This document shows, in pieces, positions 35,810 to 46,989 of a DNA stretch of 64,000 nucleotides. Under the pieces are notes generated by a model. That model was not told where the DNA came from. It did no database searches and was given only the letters and a program-made list of their open reading frames with translations. The number at the start of each line of letters is the position of its first letter. The stretch's first letter is position 1. The stretch is from NCBI RefSeq assembly GCF_004323635.1, contig NZ_CP036515.1:992001-1056000 (forward strand), read 5' to 3'. Source of the DNA: Lichenihabitans psoromatis. Its GTDB lineage: Bacteria > Pseudomonadota > Alphaproteobacteria > Rhizobiales > Beijerinckiaceae. Position numbers and translations under genes: made by a program.

Positions 35810-35836
35810 GCGGACGCTAGAGCATGGATCGTCCGC
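35810..35836. promoter_or_regulatory. Inverted repeat GCGGACG-N13-CGTCCGC, candidate operator
   Basis: Two perfect 7-base arms (35810-35816 and 35830-35836) lie in the 157-base spacer between the AraC-type gene and the dehydrogenase. The arms are 20 bases apart centre to centre, about two helical turns. That suits a dimer, or an AraC-type protein using two half sites. Alternatively it may fold as an mRNA hairpin. Confidence 0.4.
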
Positions 35837-35938
35837 CATCAATCACCTACTTGTCCCGCCATCAGCGCGGGTTCGGTCAGCCCGGCCGCTCGATCCCGCA
35901 CTCCCTATCCCGCTCTGCTCACGCAAAGGTCGGTCAAG

Positions 35939-37057
35939 ATGCCTAGCAACACGGCCCTATGGTTGGTCGCGCAACGCGGCCCGTTCGAGCTCCGTTCCGC
36001 GCCCTACCCGGTTCCGCTCGACCGTGAGATCGTGATCAAGACGCGAGCGGTCGCGATCAATCCCGTCGATTGGCTCTTCCCCATCATCGGAAATTTCGCC
36101 TTTCCTTGGCTGAAATATCCCTTTGTCATCGGCTCGGATGCGGCGGGTGAGGTGGTCGAGGTCGGGACCGGCGTCACGCGCTTCAAAGTCGGAGACCGGG
36201 TGCTCGGCCATGCGGTCGGCGCCGATAAATCTCGCAATAATCCGGCCGAGGGCGCTTTTCAGGACTATACGCTTCTGCTCGAGCACATGACGGCCCCGAT
36301 CCCTGACGCCTTGTCTTACGAACGTGCTGCGGTTCTGCCCTTGGGACTGTCGACGGCGGCCTGTGGCTTGTTCCAGAACGATCAGCTGGCGCTCGACCAT
36401 CCGTCGGCGACCTCCAAGCCGACCGGAAAAACCCTTCTGGTCTGGGGCGGTTCGACGAGCGTCGGCAGCAATGCGATCCAGCTCGCGGTCGCGGCCGGCT
36501 ATGACGTCATCACGACGGCGTCGCCGAAAAACTTCGACTATGTCCGACGGCTCGGTGCGGTCGCGGCCTTCGACTACAAGAGCAAGACCGTCGTTCGGGA
36601 CATCATCCAGGCCTTCAGCGGGCGGACCTGCGCGGGCGCTCTCGCGATCGGCGTGGCATCGACCGCCCCGTGCGTCGACATCGTCCACGCGTGCAAAGGC
36701 GCGAAGGTAGTCTCCTTCGCCAGTCCTCCCGTTTCGTTCGATGACGCACCTCAGGGGCGCGGCAGGACCGTGTGGTTGGTGCCGAAGATCGCACGCATGC
36801 TGGCCTCGAACGTCGGCTTGATGCTGAAGACGCGGACACGGCGGATCCGCACCCAATTCATCTTCGGCAGTTCCCTGTTGGCCAACGAGGTCGGCCCGAT
36901 GATCTATGTCGACTTTCTTCCGCAAGCCCTGGCGGACGGGCGCTATGTCACGGCGCCAGAACCCGTCGTCGTCGGACATGGGCTCGGGGAAATTCAACGC
37001 GGATTGGCGGCTCAGAAACAGGGCATGTCGGCCCAGAAAGTCGTGGTGTCGATCTAG
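35939..37057 (+). CDS. MDR-superfamily oxidoreductase (enoyl reductase/alcohol dehydrogenase-like)
   Basis: A 372-residue NAD(P)H-dependent medium-chain dehydrogenase. GroES-like N-terminal domain with AINPVDWLF and YPFVIGSDAAGEVVEVG. The usual catalytic zinc ligands are absent (no GHE), so it belongs with zinc-independent quinone/enoyl reductases. The Rossmann nucleotide site is LLVWGGSTSVGSNAIQLAVA. The ATG at 35939 has AAGG upstream; the longer frame overlaps the AraC gene. Probably controlled by the divergent AraC protein. Substrate unknown. Confidence 0.85.
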   Translation: MPSNTALWLVAQRGPFELRSAPYPVPLDREIVIKTRAVAINPVDWLFPIIGNFAFPWLKYPFVIGSDAAGEVVEVGTGVTRFKVGDRVLGHAVGADKSRNNPAEGAFQDYTLLLEHMTAPIPDALSYERAAVLPLGLSTAACGLFQNDQLALDHPSATSKPTGKTLLVWGGSTSVGSNAIQLAVAAGYDVITTASPKNFDYVRRLGAVAAFDYKSKTVVRDIIQAFSGRTCAGALAIGVASTAPCVDIVHACKGAKVVSFASPPVSFDDAPQGRGRTVWLVPKIARMLASNVGLMLKTRTRRIRTQFIFGSSLLANEVGPMIYVDFLPQALADGRYVTAPEPVVVGHGLGEIQRGLAAQKQGMSAQKVVVSI

Positions 37058-37229
37058 CCGCCTCGATCCTGCAGCCTGTCCCGCGATCGCCATCCGGTGG
37101 GTTGTCTCGCGCGCTCCACCGCTTCGATCACGCCTGTGGCAGCGGCTCGATCCCGATGAAGCCCCTCCGCCAACTCCGATGTTGGCAAGGATCGTGCTTC
37201 ATGTAGGTTGGGTTGCAGTCCACACGCGA

Positions 37230-38213
37230 ATGCGAGGGACGGAGCGATCGAGGAGAGCCGCCATCCTGCCTTTGCTGATCCGTCGCTTGTTGCTCTCGCT
37301 GGTCACGTTGGGTGTCTTGAGCATCCTGGTATTCGCCGGTGGCCAATTGCTGCCCGGCGACGTGGGACGGTCCATCCTCGGTCCGCTCGCCGACGAGCGG
37401 TCGGTCGCGGCTCTCAACCATCAGCTTGGGGTCGACCGGCCCGTCCTCGTGCAATATTGGGATTGGATCAGCCATTTCGTTCGTGGCGACATGAGCCAAT
37501 CCTACGCCTATCGCAGCCCGGTCGCGCCCTTCGTCGCGGCGGCCCTGGCCAATTCGCTCAAGCTTGCGGCCATCGCGTTCGTGATCGTGGTGCCGCTCGG
37601 CATCGCGGGCGGCGTCCTGGCGGCCCTTAAACGCGGCAGTGTCATCGACCGCACGATCACACTGGCGGGTCTGTCCGCAACTGTGATCCCGGAATTCGTG
37701 TCCGGCATCGTGCTGATCCTGTTGTTCGGGATCACGATCCGCCTATTCCCGATCTCGGCCACCCCGCCGCCGGGCGCTGGACCACTCGAGCAGATCTACT
37801 GCCTCATTCTGCCCTCGCTGCCGCTCGTGTTCCTGCTGTTCGGCTACATCGCTCGCATGGCGCGGGCCGGTACCGTGGAGGCGCTCGACAGCGATTATGC
37901 CCGTACGGCCGTGCTCAAGGGGTTGCCGTGGCGCACGGTGATTTGGCGCCATGTGCTTCGCAATGCTCTGCTGCCGACCATCACGGTCGTGGCCTCGCAG
38001 ACCGGCTATCTCATCGGCGGCCTCGTCGTCATCGAAACGCTGTTCCATTATCAGGGGATCGGCAGCCTGATCTACGCGGCGGCGCGCGGCCATGATTTCC
38101 CCATGCTGGAGGCCGGCGTTCTGGTGGTCGGCGCGGTCTATGTCGTGGCAACCTTCGGGGCGGACCTTCTCTACACGACGCTGAACCCCCGCCTCAGGCG
38201 GTCGGCCTCATGA
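37230..38213 (+). CDS. Dipeptide/oligopeptide-type ABC transporter permease (DppB-like)
   Basis: A permease of about 327 residues. The first hydrophobic segment LLSLVTLGVLSILVFAGG follows the arginine pair in LLIRRLLL. The family-typical segment WDWISHFVRGDMSQSYAYR lies in the periplasmic loop, and YARTAVLKGLPWRTVIWRHVLRNALLPTI is the EAA coupling loop plus following helix (shown here in two parts on the protein, about residues 228-257). The start is uncertain: the ATG at 37230 is used, but GAGGAG at 37250-37255 suggests initiation slightly later. It is coupled by ATGA to the next permease. No binding-protein gene precedes it. Confidence 0.88.
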   Translation: MRGTERSRRAAILPLLIRRLLLSLVTLGVLSILVFAGGQLLPGDVGRSILGPLADERSVAALNHQLGVDRPVLVQYWDWISHFVRGDMSQSYAYRSPVAPFVAAALANSLKLAAIAFVIVVPLGIAGGVLAALKRGSVIDRTITLAGLSATVIPEFVSGIVLILLFGITIRLFPISATPPPGAGPLEQIYCLILPSLPLVFLLFGYIARMARAGTVEALDSDYARTAVLKGLPWRTVIWRHVLRNALLPTITVVASQTGYLIGGLVVIETLFHYQGIGSLIYAAARGHDFPMLEAGVLVVGAVYVVATFGADLLYTTLNPRLRRSAS

Positions 38214-39072
38214 GCCTCCCCGCAACCCTCTCGACCGTCGCGGCCGCGCCGCCCCGGACGATCCGCTTCGAACGAACCCGGCTGTTGTTTCGGACCCCGA
38301 CCTTTCTTGTCGGCTTCGTCATCGTGCTGTTCTGGATTTTCTGCGCCACGATCGGCCAGACGCTGGTCGACCCCCTTTCCGACGACATCTTGAATTCGCT
38401 GACGCCGCCGTCGGCCGATCACTGGTTCGGCACCGACCAACTCGGCCGCGACATGTTCGCCCGCGTGATCGCCGGCTCGCGCGACATTCTCGTCGTCGCG
38501 CCTCTGGCGACCCTGCTCGGCATCGTGGGCGGCACCATTCTCGGCCTCATCATGGGGTTCTTCCCCGGCGTCGTCGACGACATCCTGAGCCGCATCATCG
38601 AAGCGGTGCTGGCCCTGCCGCTGCTGATCCTTGCGCTGGTGGCCTTGACGGCGCTCGGCGCCTCCAACGCCACCGTGATCCTGTCGATCGGCCTCGCCTT
38701 CACGCCCCAAGTGGCGCGCGTCGTGCGCTCCGCCGTGATGAGCGAACGCCATCTCGACTATGTGGCGGCGGCGCGACTGCGCGGCGAAAATGCCATCTAC
38801 ATCATGGTGGCCGAAATCCTTCCCAACGTGCTGGCACCGATCACGGTCGAGCTGACGGTCCGGCTCGGCTATTCGATCTTCACGGTCGCGACGCTGAGCT
38901 TTCTCGGCGTCGGCCTGCAACCGCCCTCCCCCGATTGGGGCCTCGCGATCTCCGAAAATTACGCGCTGATCGGCGGCGGATATTGGTGGACCGTGTTGTT
39001 CGACGCCATCGCGATCGCCTCGCTGGTGATCGCCATCAACCTCATCGCCGACGCGCTGCATGGAGTGAGCGA

Positions 39073-39076
<4 letters not shown>
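38210..39076 (+). CDS. Dipeptide/oligopeptide-type ABC transporter permease (DppC-like)
   Basis: A 288-residue permease. It has the N-terminal cytoplasmic tail and single first helix (FLVGFVIVLFWIFCATIG), the DppC signature HWFGTDQLGRDMFARVIAGS, and the coupling loop VAAARLRGENAIYIMV. It ends with LSFLGVGLQPPSPDWG, a DppC hallmark. Start and stop overlap the neighbours as ATGA, so the transporter is one translational unit. Confidence 0.93.
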
Positions 39077-41130
<2,054 letters not shown>

Positions 41131-41176
41131 GTAGGGGGGTGTTCGCGTCGAACTCATCGCCGGATGGCTGCTGTCG

Positions 41177-41472
41177 ACCCGACTAGAACATTCGCGCGTT
41201 CGGCCGCCTACGCCCCATTATCCCGCAGCAGCGACCGCTCGGCTTAGTCCGAAATTCAGCAGTTTTACACGCGCCTCCGGCTGTGCCGATGCCGGGGTCT
41301 CGGTTCGTCCAGAGCCGCGCAGGGCGCTTCTCAGCCCATTCGGGTCACAATCCTCACGCGCAACATACCGGCCGCCAACGCGGCCGTGCTGCCTCGCTCG
41401 GCCGCGCCCTCAATGACCATCCCTGCCTGAGCGATCTCGGCTCCTAATCGCCCGCTTCTCACTAAAAACCGA
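41177..41472. other. Non-coding spacer after the left repeat
   Basis: About 300 bases with no convincing open frame, ribosome site or hairpin with a T-run. It joins the repeated gene end to the convergent membrane-protein gene. It may be decayed coding DNA, but I could not match it to any of the genes in the window. Confidence 0.4.
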
Positions 41473-41967
41473 TCACGGGCCGGATGCCCTACGTCCGGCA
41501 ACCAGCAGCCTGAAGATCATGAGGTGCGAAACAACAACGAGGGGAGCGTAGAACGTATAGACATACCAAAAGGTCGCTAGATTGAAGCTCGGCACATTCA
41601 GCTGCAATACCCCGCGTACCCCGTTCAGCAGGTCCACGAATCCCCATGTGTTGGTCACCCACACAAGAGGAATGGCAAAGCGCCAACTACTCCGCAGGGC
41701 AAAGATGGAAACGAGAGCCAACGCCGCTGCCACAAGATCGCCGTAAGCCGCGCCGGACAGGAATTCTCGCGGCAATTTGGGATCGACCATGCCGGTAACC
41801 AAAAGGGTCATTCCCACATAGCGGGGTACATGCACCCAGAGCAGCGGAACTAAAGCGGAATTACGAGGCATCCTCGTCAGTGATGGCCAAACGTACCACG
41901 CCGTGACGATGGCGAAGACGACGCAACTCACAAGAAGCTGCATCCAGAATATTGCGGTGTCTTCCAT
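41473..41967 (-). CDS. Hypothetical integral membrane protein
   Basis: A 164-residue protein of unknown function with about five hydrophobic segments (IFWMQLLVSCVVFAIVTAWY at the N-terminus, LVAAALALVSIFAL in the middle, YTFYAPLVVVSHLMIFRLL at the end). The ATG at 41967 is chosen because the membrane segment starts directly after it; the longer frame runs into the upstream gene. It follows the Old Yellow Enzyme gene on the same strand, 37 bases downstream, and is probably cotranscribed. Confidence 0.7.
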   Translation of the reverse strand: MEDTAIFWMQLLVSCVVFAIVTAWYVWPSLTRMPRNSALVPLLWVHVPRYVGMTLLVTGMVDPKLPREFLSGAAYGDLVAAALALVSIFALRSSWRFAIPLVWVTNTWGFVDLLNGVRGVLQLNVPSFNLATFWYVYTFYAPLVVVSHLMIFRLLVAGRRASGP

Positions 41968-42004
41968 TTTGACTATCCAATTTAAGCCATGGTGATCCCT
42001 GCCG

Positions 42005-43108
42005 TCACATCGCCAGCTCAGACTCCTTGATGTTGGCGATGGGTCCAAGGATCGTCGGATCGAAGTCGTTCAGGGCGCCTCGATCGAGCAGCCGCTTTGG
42101 CAAGTCGGGATTGGCCAGGGCCCCGCGAGCGATGGCGATGATATCGGCGCCGTCGTTCAGCGCCGCCACCGCCTGCTCGACATTGTGCAGACTGCCGTTG
42201 GCGAGGATCACGGCCTTGGGCGCGTAACGCCTAGCGAGGTTCATCAATGAAGGACCACCCGAAGCAAATGCCGGCTTCCAGGCCTCAAATTCGGTCACAT
42301 GGATGAAGTCTGCGCCTGCATCGGCGAGGCCGCCGAAGATGATTTCGGCATCACGCTCCGCGTCGGCCCACTTGTGATGGTAGTCGTTCACCTTCCCTTG
42401 CGAAATGCGGACCCCGACTGGCGTCTTGGCCCCGAGCTTCCCACGAACCGCCTTGAAGGTTTCGAGGATTAATCGCACGCGGTTCTCTGTGACGCCGCCC
42501 CAGCGGTCCGCTCTGGTGTTGGTGTAGTCAGTCAAAAACTGGTCGAGCAAGTAGCCGTTGGCGCCATGGATTTCGATGGCGTCAAATCCGGCAACTTCGA
42601 TTGCGCGCGCCGCCGACGCCGCCATGCCGGCGATGGCGTCGGCGATCTGCTCGTCCGTTATTGCGGCCGGCAGAGCGTAGCCACCATTCCCATGATAGAA
42701 CGTCATCTGTTCGCCTTTTGGCTGAACTGACGACGGCCCAACGGTGGTGTCGCGAAAGCGGTTTGCCTGGCTTATGGCGCCGGCATGCATCATCTGGGCG
42801 ATAGCAAACGCACCGTGTGACTTGATGTTTTTGACGACCGGCTTCCAGGCATTGGCCTGGACCTCATCAGTCATGCCGGGCTGCTGGACGTAACCCTGCG
42901 AGAACGCCTGGTCGGTATAGATGCCTTCAGTGATCACCGTCCCGAAGCCGCCACGCGCGAAACGCTCATAGTAGTGGCTCATTGTTTCGGTCGCCCGACC
43001 ATCCTCAGTCGCTGAAATGCGCGTCATCGGCGCAACAGAGAGGCGGTTCTTCACGGCATGGCCGTTTATAATGATGGGCGCGAAAAGCGCTTCTGTATCA
43101 ATGTCCAT
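42005..43108 (-). CDS. Old Yellow Enzyme-family NADH:flavin oxidoreductase (alkene reductase)
   Basis: FMN enzyme that reduces activated double bonds with NAD(P)H. The 367-residue barrel shows KNRLSVAPMTRISATEDG at the N-terminus, QMMHAGAISQANRF (FMN and substrate contacts), and DAIEIHGANGYLLDQFL followed by NTRADRWGG, the OYE signature. Late strands carry ILANGSLHNVEQA for FMN phosphate binding. The start at 43108 has GGAG about 10 bases upstream. It is part of the module bracketed by the duplicated gene end. Confidence 0.9.
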   Translation of the reverse strand: MDIDTEALFAPIIINGHAVKNRLSVAPMTRISATEDGRATETMSHYYERFARGGFGTVITEGIYTDQAFSQGYVQQPGMTDEVQANAWKPVVKNIKSHGAFAIAQMMHAGAISQANRFRDTTVGPSSVQPKGEQMTFYHGNGGYALPAAITDEQIADAIAGMAASAARAIEVAGFDAIEIHGANGYLLDQFLTDYTNTRADRWGGVTENRVRLILETFKAVRGKLGAKTPVGVRISQGKVNDYHHKWADAERDAEIIFGGLADAGADFIHVTEFEAWKPAFASGGPSLMNLARRYAPKAVILANGSLHNVEQAVAALNDGADIIAIARGALANPDLPKRLLDRGALNDFDPTILGPIANIKESELAM

Positions 43109-43143
43109 CTTCGAGTGCTCCAGAAGCATGCGATGAGGCGTTT

Positions 43144-43178
43144 CAGCCTAAAAAAAGGAAAAACACCCGGCTGGCGGG
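43144..43178 (-). terminator. Intrinsic terminator after the peroxiredoxin-like gene
   Basis: On the minus strand, CCCG-CCAGC-CGGG is followed by TGTTTTTCCTTTTTTT. A short GC stem plus a T-rich run is the standard rho-independent layout. It separates the peroxiredoxin-like gene (ends 43287) from the Old Yellow Enzyme gene (starts 43108), which must then have its own promoter in 43109-43143 or rely on read-through. Confidence 0.65.
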
Positions 43179-43286
43179 CACCGTGTGCAAATCTCAGGGT
43201 GAGTGGCCAAGACCCCCTCCCCACCGTCAGACCCGATCGTCGGCGCGCAAGGCGCCGACGATCCGATCGAGGATTGTTGGAAGAGA

Positions 43287-43991
43287 TCAGGCGACCTGCC
43301 GGCGCCCCAGTTGCTCGAGCACCGGGTACATGGCCGACGGCTCGGGACGCCGGGTATAATCGGCGTTGACCTCGGCGTAAGCGATCGCGCCGTCCTGCGC
43401 GACGACGTACCGGGCCGGCATCGGCAGCGTCCAGCTATCCTCGCCATTGAACTGCGTGAGGTCCGCGCTGAGCGCTTTTTGGACCTCTCGCAGGTAGGCC
43501 GGCAGAGTCCAGCGAACGCCGAACTGAGCGGCAATTGCGCCGCCGTGGTCAACCAGGATCGGGAACCCGAGCCCGTTCTGCCGCTGCGATTTGCGGCTGT
43601 TGGGCGCTGTCTGTTGCGAGATGGCGACCAGGCTCGCACCGCGCGCCTCAAGTTGCGAGCGACCTTCTTCCAGCGCGCTCAGGTCGAAGTTACAGAAAGA
43701 GCACCAGGCGCCGCGGTAGAAAGTTACGACGAGCGGCCCTCTGGCGAGCAGGGTCTTGGAAGAGACGGGATTGCCGTCTGCGTCAGGAAGGGTGAATTTC
43801 GGCGCGATATCCCCCGCCTTCAGCGCCCGGTTCTGGGCGCCCGATGCGATCAATTCATCTGTGGCGCGATGCAGCGCCTCGACGGCTGCGGGCGGAGCAC
43901 CAGCGTCAAAAGCGGCCCTTAGCGCATCCAGCTTACCTTGCAGCGGCAGACCGGATTTGGCGATTGAGGCGATGGTTTCCTGAGGGGACAT
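43287..43991 (-). CDS. Peroxiredoxin-like AhpC/TSA-family protein
   Basis: A 234-residue thioredoxin-fold protein. An N-terminal helical extension of about 55 residues precedes the AhpC/TSA domain (GDIAPKFTLPDADGNPV). The active site reads FYRGAWCSFCNFDLSAL, with two cysteines three apart (CxxC) where a classical peroxiredoxin has Thr-Pro-x-Cys. It may therefore act as a thiol reductase or an atypical peroxidase. It is divergent from the LysR gene, its likely regulator, and belongs to the redox module. Confidence 0.85.
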   Translation of the reverse strand: MSPQETIASIAKSGLPLQGKLDALRAAFDAGAPPAAVEALHRATDELIASGAQNRALKAGDIAPKFTLPDADGNPVSSKTLLARGPLVVTFYRGAWCSFCNFDLSALEEGRSQLEARGASLVAISQQTAPNSRKSQRQNGLGFPILVDHGGAIAAQFGVRWTLPAYLREVQKALSADLTQFNGEDSWTLPMPARYVVAQDGAIAYAEVNADYTRRPEPSAMYPVLEQLGRRQVA

Positions 43992-44010
43992 TGGTATCTC
44001 CTGGTTGTCA

Positions 44011-44024
44011 CAACGAGTGCGTTG
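44011..44024. promoter_or_regulatory. Inverted repeat CAACG-N4-CGTTG in the LysR/peroxiredoxin spacer
   Basis: A 5-base perfect inverted repeat with a 4-base centre, flanked by TGT and ACA, lies in the 102-base divergent spacer. It could be the LysR recognition site, although it is not the exact T-N11-A layout. Confidence 0.3.
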
Positions 44025-44093
44025 ACAGGAAATCGGCCCATTTGTCCGAATAGACTAGCCGGAGGGCGTGGCTTTAACTTATCCATTTCTGCT

Positions 44094-44975
44094 ATGAGCG
44101 ACCACCTCGAAGCCCTCCGACTGTTTATCCGCGTTGCGCGTCTCGGGAGTTTTTCCGCCGCTGGCCGGGAGCTAGGCGTGCCCCAATCCACGGTTTCGCG
44201 CACGATCGCCGCCCTAGAGCGGGAGATCGGGGCGTCGCTTCTTGTCCGGACTACGCGGGAGGTCACTGTAACGGATGCAGGATCTGACTTTCTGGCTCGA
44301 ATTGAGCCGATCCTCGCCGATCTGGAAGAAGCGGAACACTCGGCGCGCCACTCCGACGAGCTGCGCGGCACATTGCGCATTGGCATCGGGACCAGCCTGG
44401 CGGCGCGCATCGTCATTCCCCATCTAAAGCCCTTTATCGATCGTCATCCGGCGCTGCACGTCGACCTGTTGCTCGATGACGAAAAGCAGGATCTGGTGAA
44501 GGAGGGCGTGGATGTTGCATTCCGTTTCGGAGCGCTCGTGGACTCCACCGCGACCGCTCGAAAGCTGGTAACTTGGCCGCGCGCGCTTGCCGCCGCCCCA
44601 AGCTATCTGAAGACAGCGCCAGCCCTGAATGTACCAGCCGACTTAGCCGCCCACGCGATCATTGTCGGTCCTCAGGGCGTCGGGGACTGGACATTCCGCA
44701 AAGGGGGAACGGCCGCTTCGGTGAGGCTTGAGGGACGACTTAGGATCACCGTCCTACAGGGCGCTTACCTAGCCGCGGTCGAGGGCATGGGAATTGTATT
44801 GACGACTCTACCGGCCTTCCGCCGGGAGTTCGGCAGCGGCGCCCTCGTGCAAGTCTTGCCCGAATGGGACCTGGGCTCCGTGGATGTCCATGCCGTGTTC
44901 ACGAGTGGCCGAGCGGCCAAACCCTCAGCGCGGGCGATTGTGGACTATTTTGCGGACATCCTGCCGCGCGCCTGA
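44094..44975 (+). CDS. LysR-family transcriptional regulator
   Basis: A 293-residue regulator. The winged helix is at about 5-65 (LRLFIRVARLGSFSAAGRELG, STVSRTIAALEREIGASLLVRTTRE), and the effector domain starts near 90 (LRGTLRIGIGTSLAARIVIP). The ATG at 44094 places the helix-turn-helix at the usual distance from the N-terminus. It is divergent from the peroxiredoxin-like gene and probably senses an electrophile or oxidant and switches on the module to its left. Confidence 0.9.
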   Translation: MSDHLEALRLFIRVARLGSFSAAGRELGVPQSTVSRTIAALEREIGASLLVRTTREVTVTDAGSDFLARIEPILADLEEAEHSARHSDELRGTLRIGIGTSLAARIVIPHLKPFIDRHPALHVDLLLDDEKQDLVKEGVDVAFRFGALVDSTATARKLVTWPRALAAAPSYLKTAPALNVPADLAAHAIIVGPQGVGDWTFRKGGTAASVRLEGRLRITVLQGAYLAAVEGMGIVLTTLPAFRREFGSGALVQVLPEWDLGSVDVHAVFTSGRAAKPSARAIVDYFADILPRA

Positions 44976-45048
44976 ACCGACGAAGAAGGCTGAGGCGCAG
45001 GCCTCTCCCGCGGTGGAGGGATCCGGGCGGCGGCGAAGATGAAGCGCC

Positions 45049-45363
45049 GCCCCGGACGGCACACTGCGGCGTGTCAAGCTGAAGGGACGCCGCCGAGCGC
45101 CATCATCAAGCCGCAAGGCTGCGTCTTCCACACCCGCTGCCCGCGCCACATCGGGCCGATCTGCGACACGCAGGAGCCGCCGCTGCTCGAACGCGACCTC
45201 GGCCACGCCATCCGCTGCCACCTGCCGGTCGAGGCGCTCGGCCGCGCGGCAATGTTTCGAGTGACGGAGTTCCGGCGGGCGCGCGGCAGGAGCCGCAGGG
45301 GGTTGTGGCGATGCAGGCGTAGAGGTGTTCGCGTCGAGAGTATCGCCGGACTAGCTGCTGTCG
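45049..45363 (+). pseudogene. Duplicated, frameshifted 3' fragment of the DppD/F-type ATPase gene
   Basis: Right copy of the repeat at 40861-41176. It lacks the first ~1790 bases of the gene, a start codon and a ribosome site. Single-base deletions near 45086 (AAGGG for AAGGGG) and after ATGTT near 45255 break the frame. Up to that ATG I count six substitutions against the intact gene, five of them synonymous. So most of the divergence arose while the sequence still coded for protein, before it became a fragment. Confidence 0.85.
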
Positions 45364-45478
45364 TTTCGTTACGGACACTGAGCTAGATGCCGATGTGGCA
45401 CCGCTCCTGACGCGGAAAACGACGTTATGGTCGTGCGTCATTTAAGAATTCTGCATCAAGGGACGACTGGTTTCGACC

Positions 45479-45493
45479 GATTGTGTTGAAAAA
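45479..45493 (+). repeat. Left terminal inverted repeat of the IS
   Basis: GATTGTGTTGAAAAA, exact inverse of the right end at 46990-47004. Confidence 0.85.
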
Positions 45494-45557
45494 GGCGTGG
45501 TTGCAGTAGTTGTGATTGCCTGATTCAGTTCTCCTGGGCGAAGGGGAGAACGCGGAC

Positions 45558-46928
45558 ATGATGGGCAGACAGTCGATCCCGCAGGAGCCGCTATTTTACG
45601 GGTTCAACCTGGAGCGGCATGTTCCGGCCGGTCATCTGCTTCGCTCTGTCGATCGTTTCGTCGACCTGGAGGGCGTGCGGGAGCATCTTCGACCCTTCTA
45701 CAGCACGACCGGGCGGCCATCGATCGATCCGGAACTGCTGCTCCGGATGCTAATCGTGGGCTATTGCTCCGGCATCCGCTCAGAGAGGCGGCTCTGTGAA
45801 GAGGTCCACCTCAATCTGGCTTACCGTTGGTTTTGCGGGCTCGGCTTGGATGGCGCGGTGCCCGATCACTCGACCTTCTCGAAGAACCGTCACGGCCGGT
45901 TCAGAGAGAGCGACGTCCTACGCAAGCTTTTTGAGGACGTGCTCGGTCGCTGCATAGCGGAAGGCCTGGTCGGCGGTGAAGGCTTTGCCGTTGATGGCAG
46001 CCTGATCGCGGCCGATGCCCATCGTCAGCGCGGCGTGCCGAAGGCAGAGGACCTCGACCCGACTGCGAACAGGGCCGTGGCGGAGTACCTTGCCACCCTG
46101 GACGATGCTGCTTTCGGGGCCGCCACACCGGTCGAGCCGAAGTTCATTTCACCGGTCGATCCGGCGGCACGCTGGACCGCCTCCTGGGGTGGACCTGCGT
46201 TCTACGCTTACTGCACGAACTATCTCGTCGACGTGCAACATGCTGTCATTGTCGATGTAGAGCCCTCGACCGCCGTGCGTCAGGCCGAGGTCACTGCCGC
46301 CAGAACCATGATCGAACGGGCTTACGACCGCCTTGCGTTGTGGCCGCAGCGGCTGATCGCCGACACGGGGTACGGCTCAGCCGAGATGCTTGAGTGGCTG
46401 GTCCACGAGCGTGGGATCGAGCCGCACATTCCCGTGTTCGACAAATCCGCGCGCAAGGACGGCACCTTCAGTCGTTCAGAATTCACGTACGATCGTCATG
46501 CCGATGCCTACACCTGCCCCGCCGGGAAGCCGCTGCGGCAGCGACAAAAGACGTCTCTGAAGACGCGCCCGCTTGTGGATCAGGACGGCATGATGCGCTA
46601 CCGCGCCAGCAAGCGCGATTGCGAGATCTGCTCACTGAAGCCGCGATGCTGCCCCAACACCCCCGCCCGCAAGATCCCACGTTCCATCTCCGAAGGCGCT
46701 CGCGACATGGCACGCGATATCGCCAAGACCGACGCCTATCAGACCTCGCGTCGTGAAAGGAAGAAGGTCGAAATGCTGTTCGCGCACCTCAAACGCATTC
46801 TGAAGCTCGATCGATTACGGCTCCGCGGTCCAAACGGTGCCAGAGACGAGTTCCACCTCGCCGCTACAGCCCAGAACCTCCGCAAGCTCGCCAAGCTCAT
46901 CCCGCTGCAAATGCCAGCGACAGCGTGA
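45558..46928 (+). CDS. IS1182-type transposase
   Basis: A 456-residue DDE transposase. The N-terminal DUF772-type domain (PSIDPELLLRMLIVGYCSG, HLNLAYRWFCGLGLDG, PDHSTFSKNRHGRF) is followed by the catalytic part: first Asp in AVDGSLIAADAHRQ, second Asp in LIADTGYGSAE, and Glu in KKVEMLFAHLKR. A cysteine cluster CEICSLKPRCC before the last motif is typical of this family. The ATG at 45558 has AAGGGGAGA upstream. The frame is complete, so the element may be active. Confidence 0.9.
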   Translation: MMGRQSIPQEPLFYGFNLERHVPAGHLLRSVDRFVDLEGVREHLRPFYSTTGRPSIDPELLLRMLIVGYCSGIRSERRLCEEVHLNLAYRWFCGLGLDGAVPDHSTFSKNRHGRFRESDVLRKLFEDVLGRCIAEGLVGGEGFAVDGSLIAADAHRQRGVPKAEDLDPTANRAVAEYLATLDDAAFGAATPVEPKFISPVDPAARWTASWGGPAFYAYCTNYLVDVQHAVIVDVEPSTAVRQAEVTAARTMIERAYDRLALWPQRLIADTGYGSAEMLEWLVHERGIEPHIPVFDKSARKDGTFSRSEFTYDRHADAYTCPAGKPLRQRQKTSLKTRPLVDQDGMMRYRASKRDCEICSLKPRCCPNTPARKIPRSISEGARDMARDIAKTDAYQTSRRERKKVEMLFAHLKRILKLDRLRLRGPNGARDEFHLAATAQNLRKLAKLIPLQMPATA

Positions 46929-46989
46929 AGACCACCTAAAAGCTTCAAGACTGACTGAGCGACGAGAGCCTCGGGGCTGGAACAATGAG

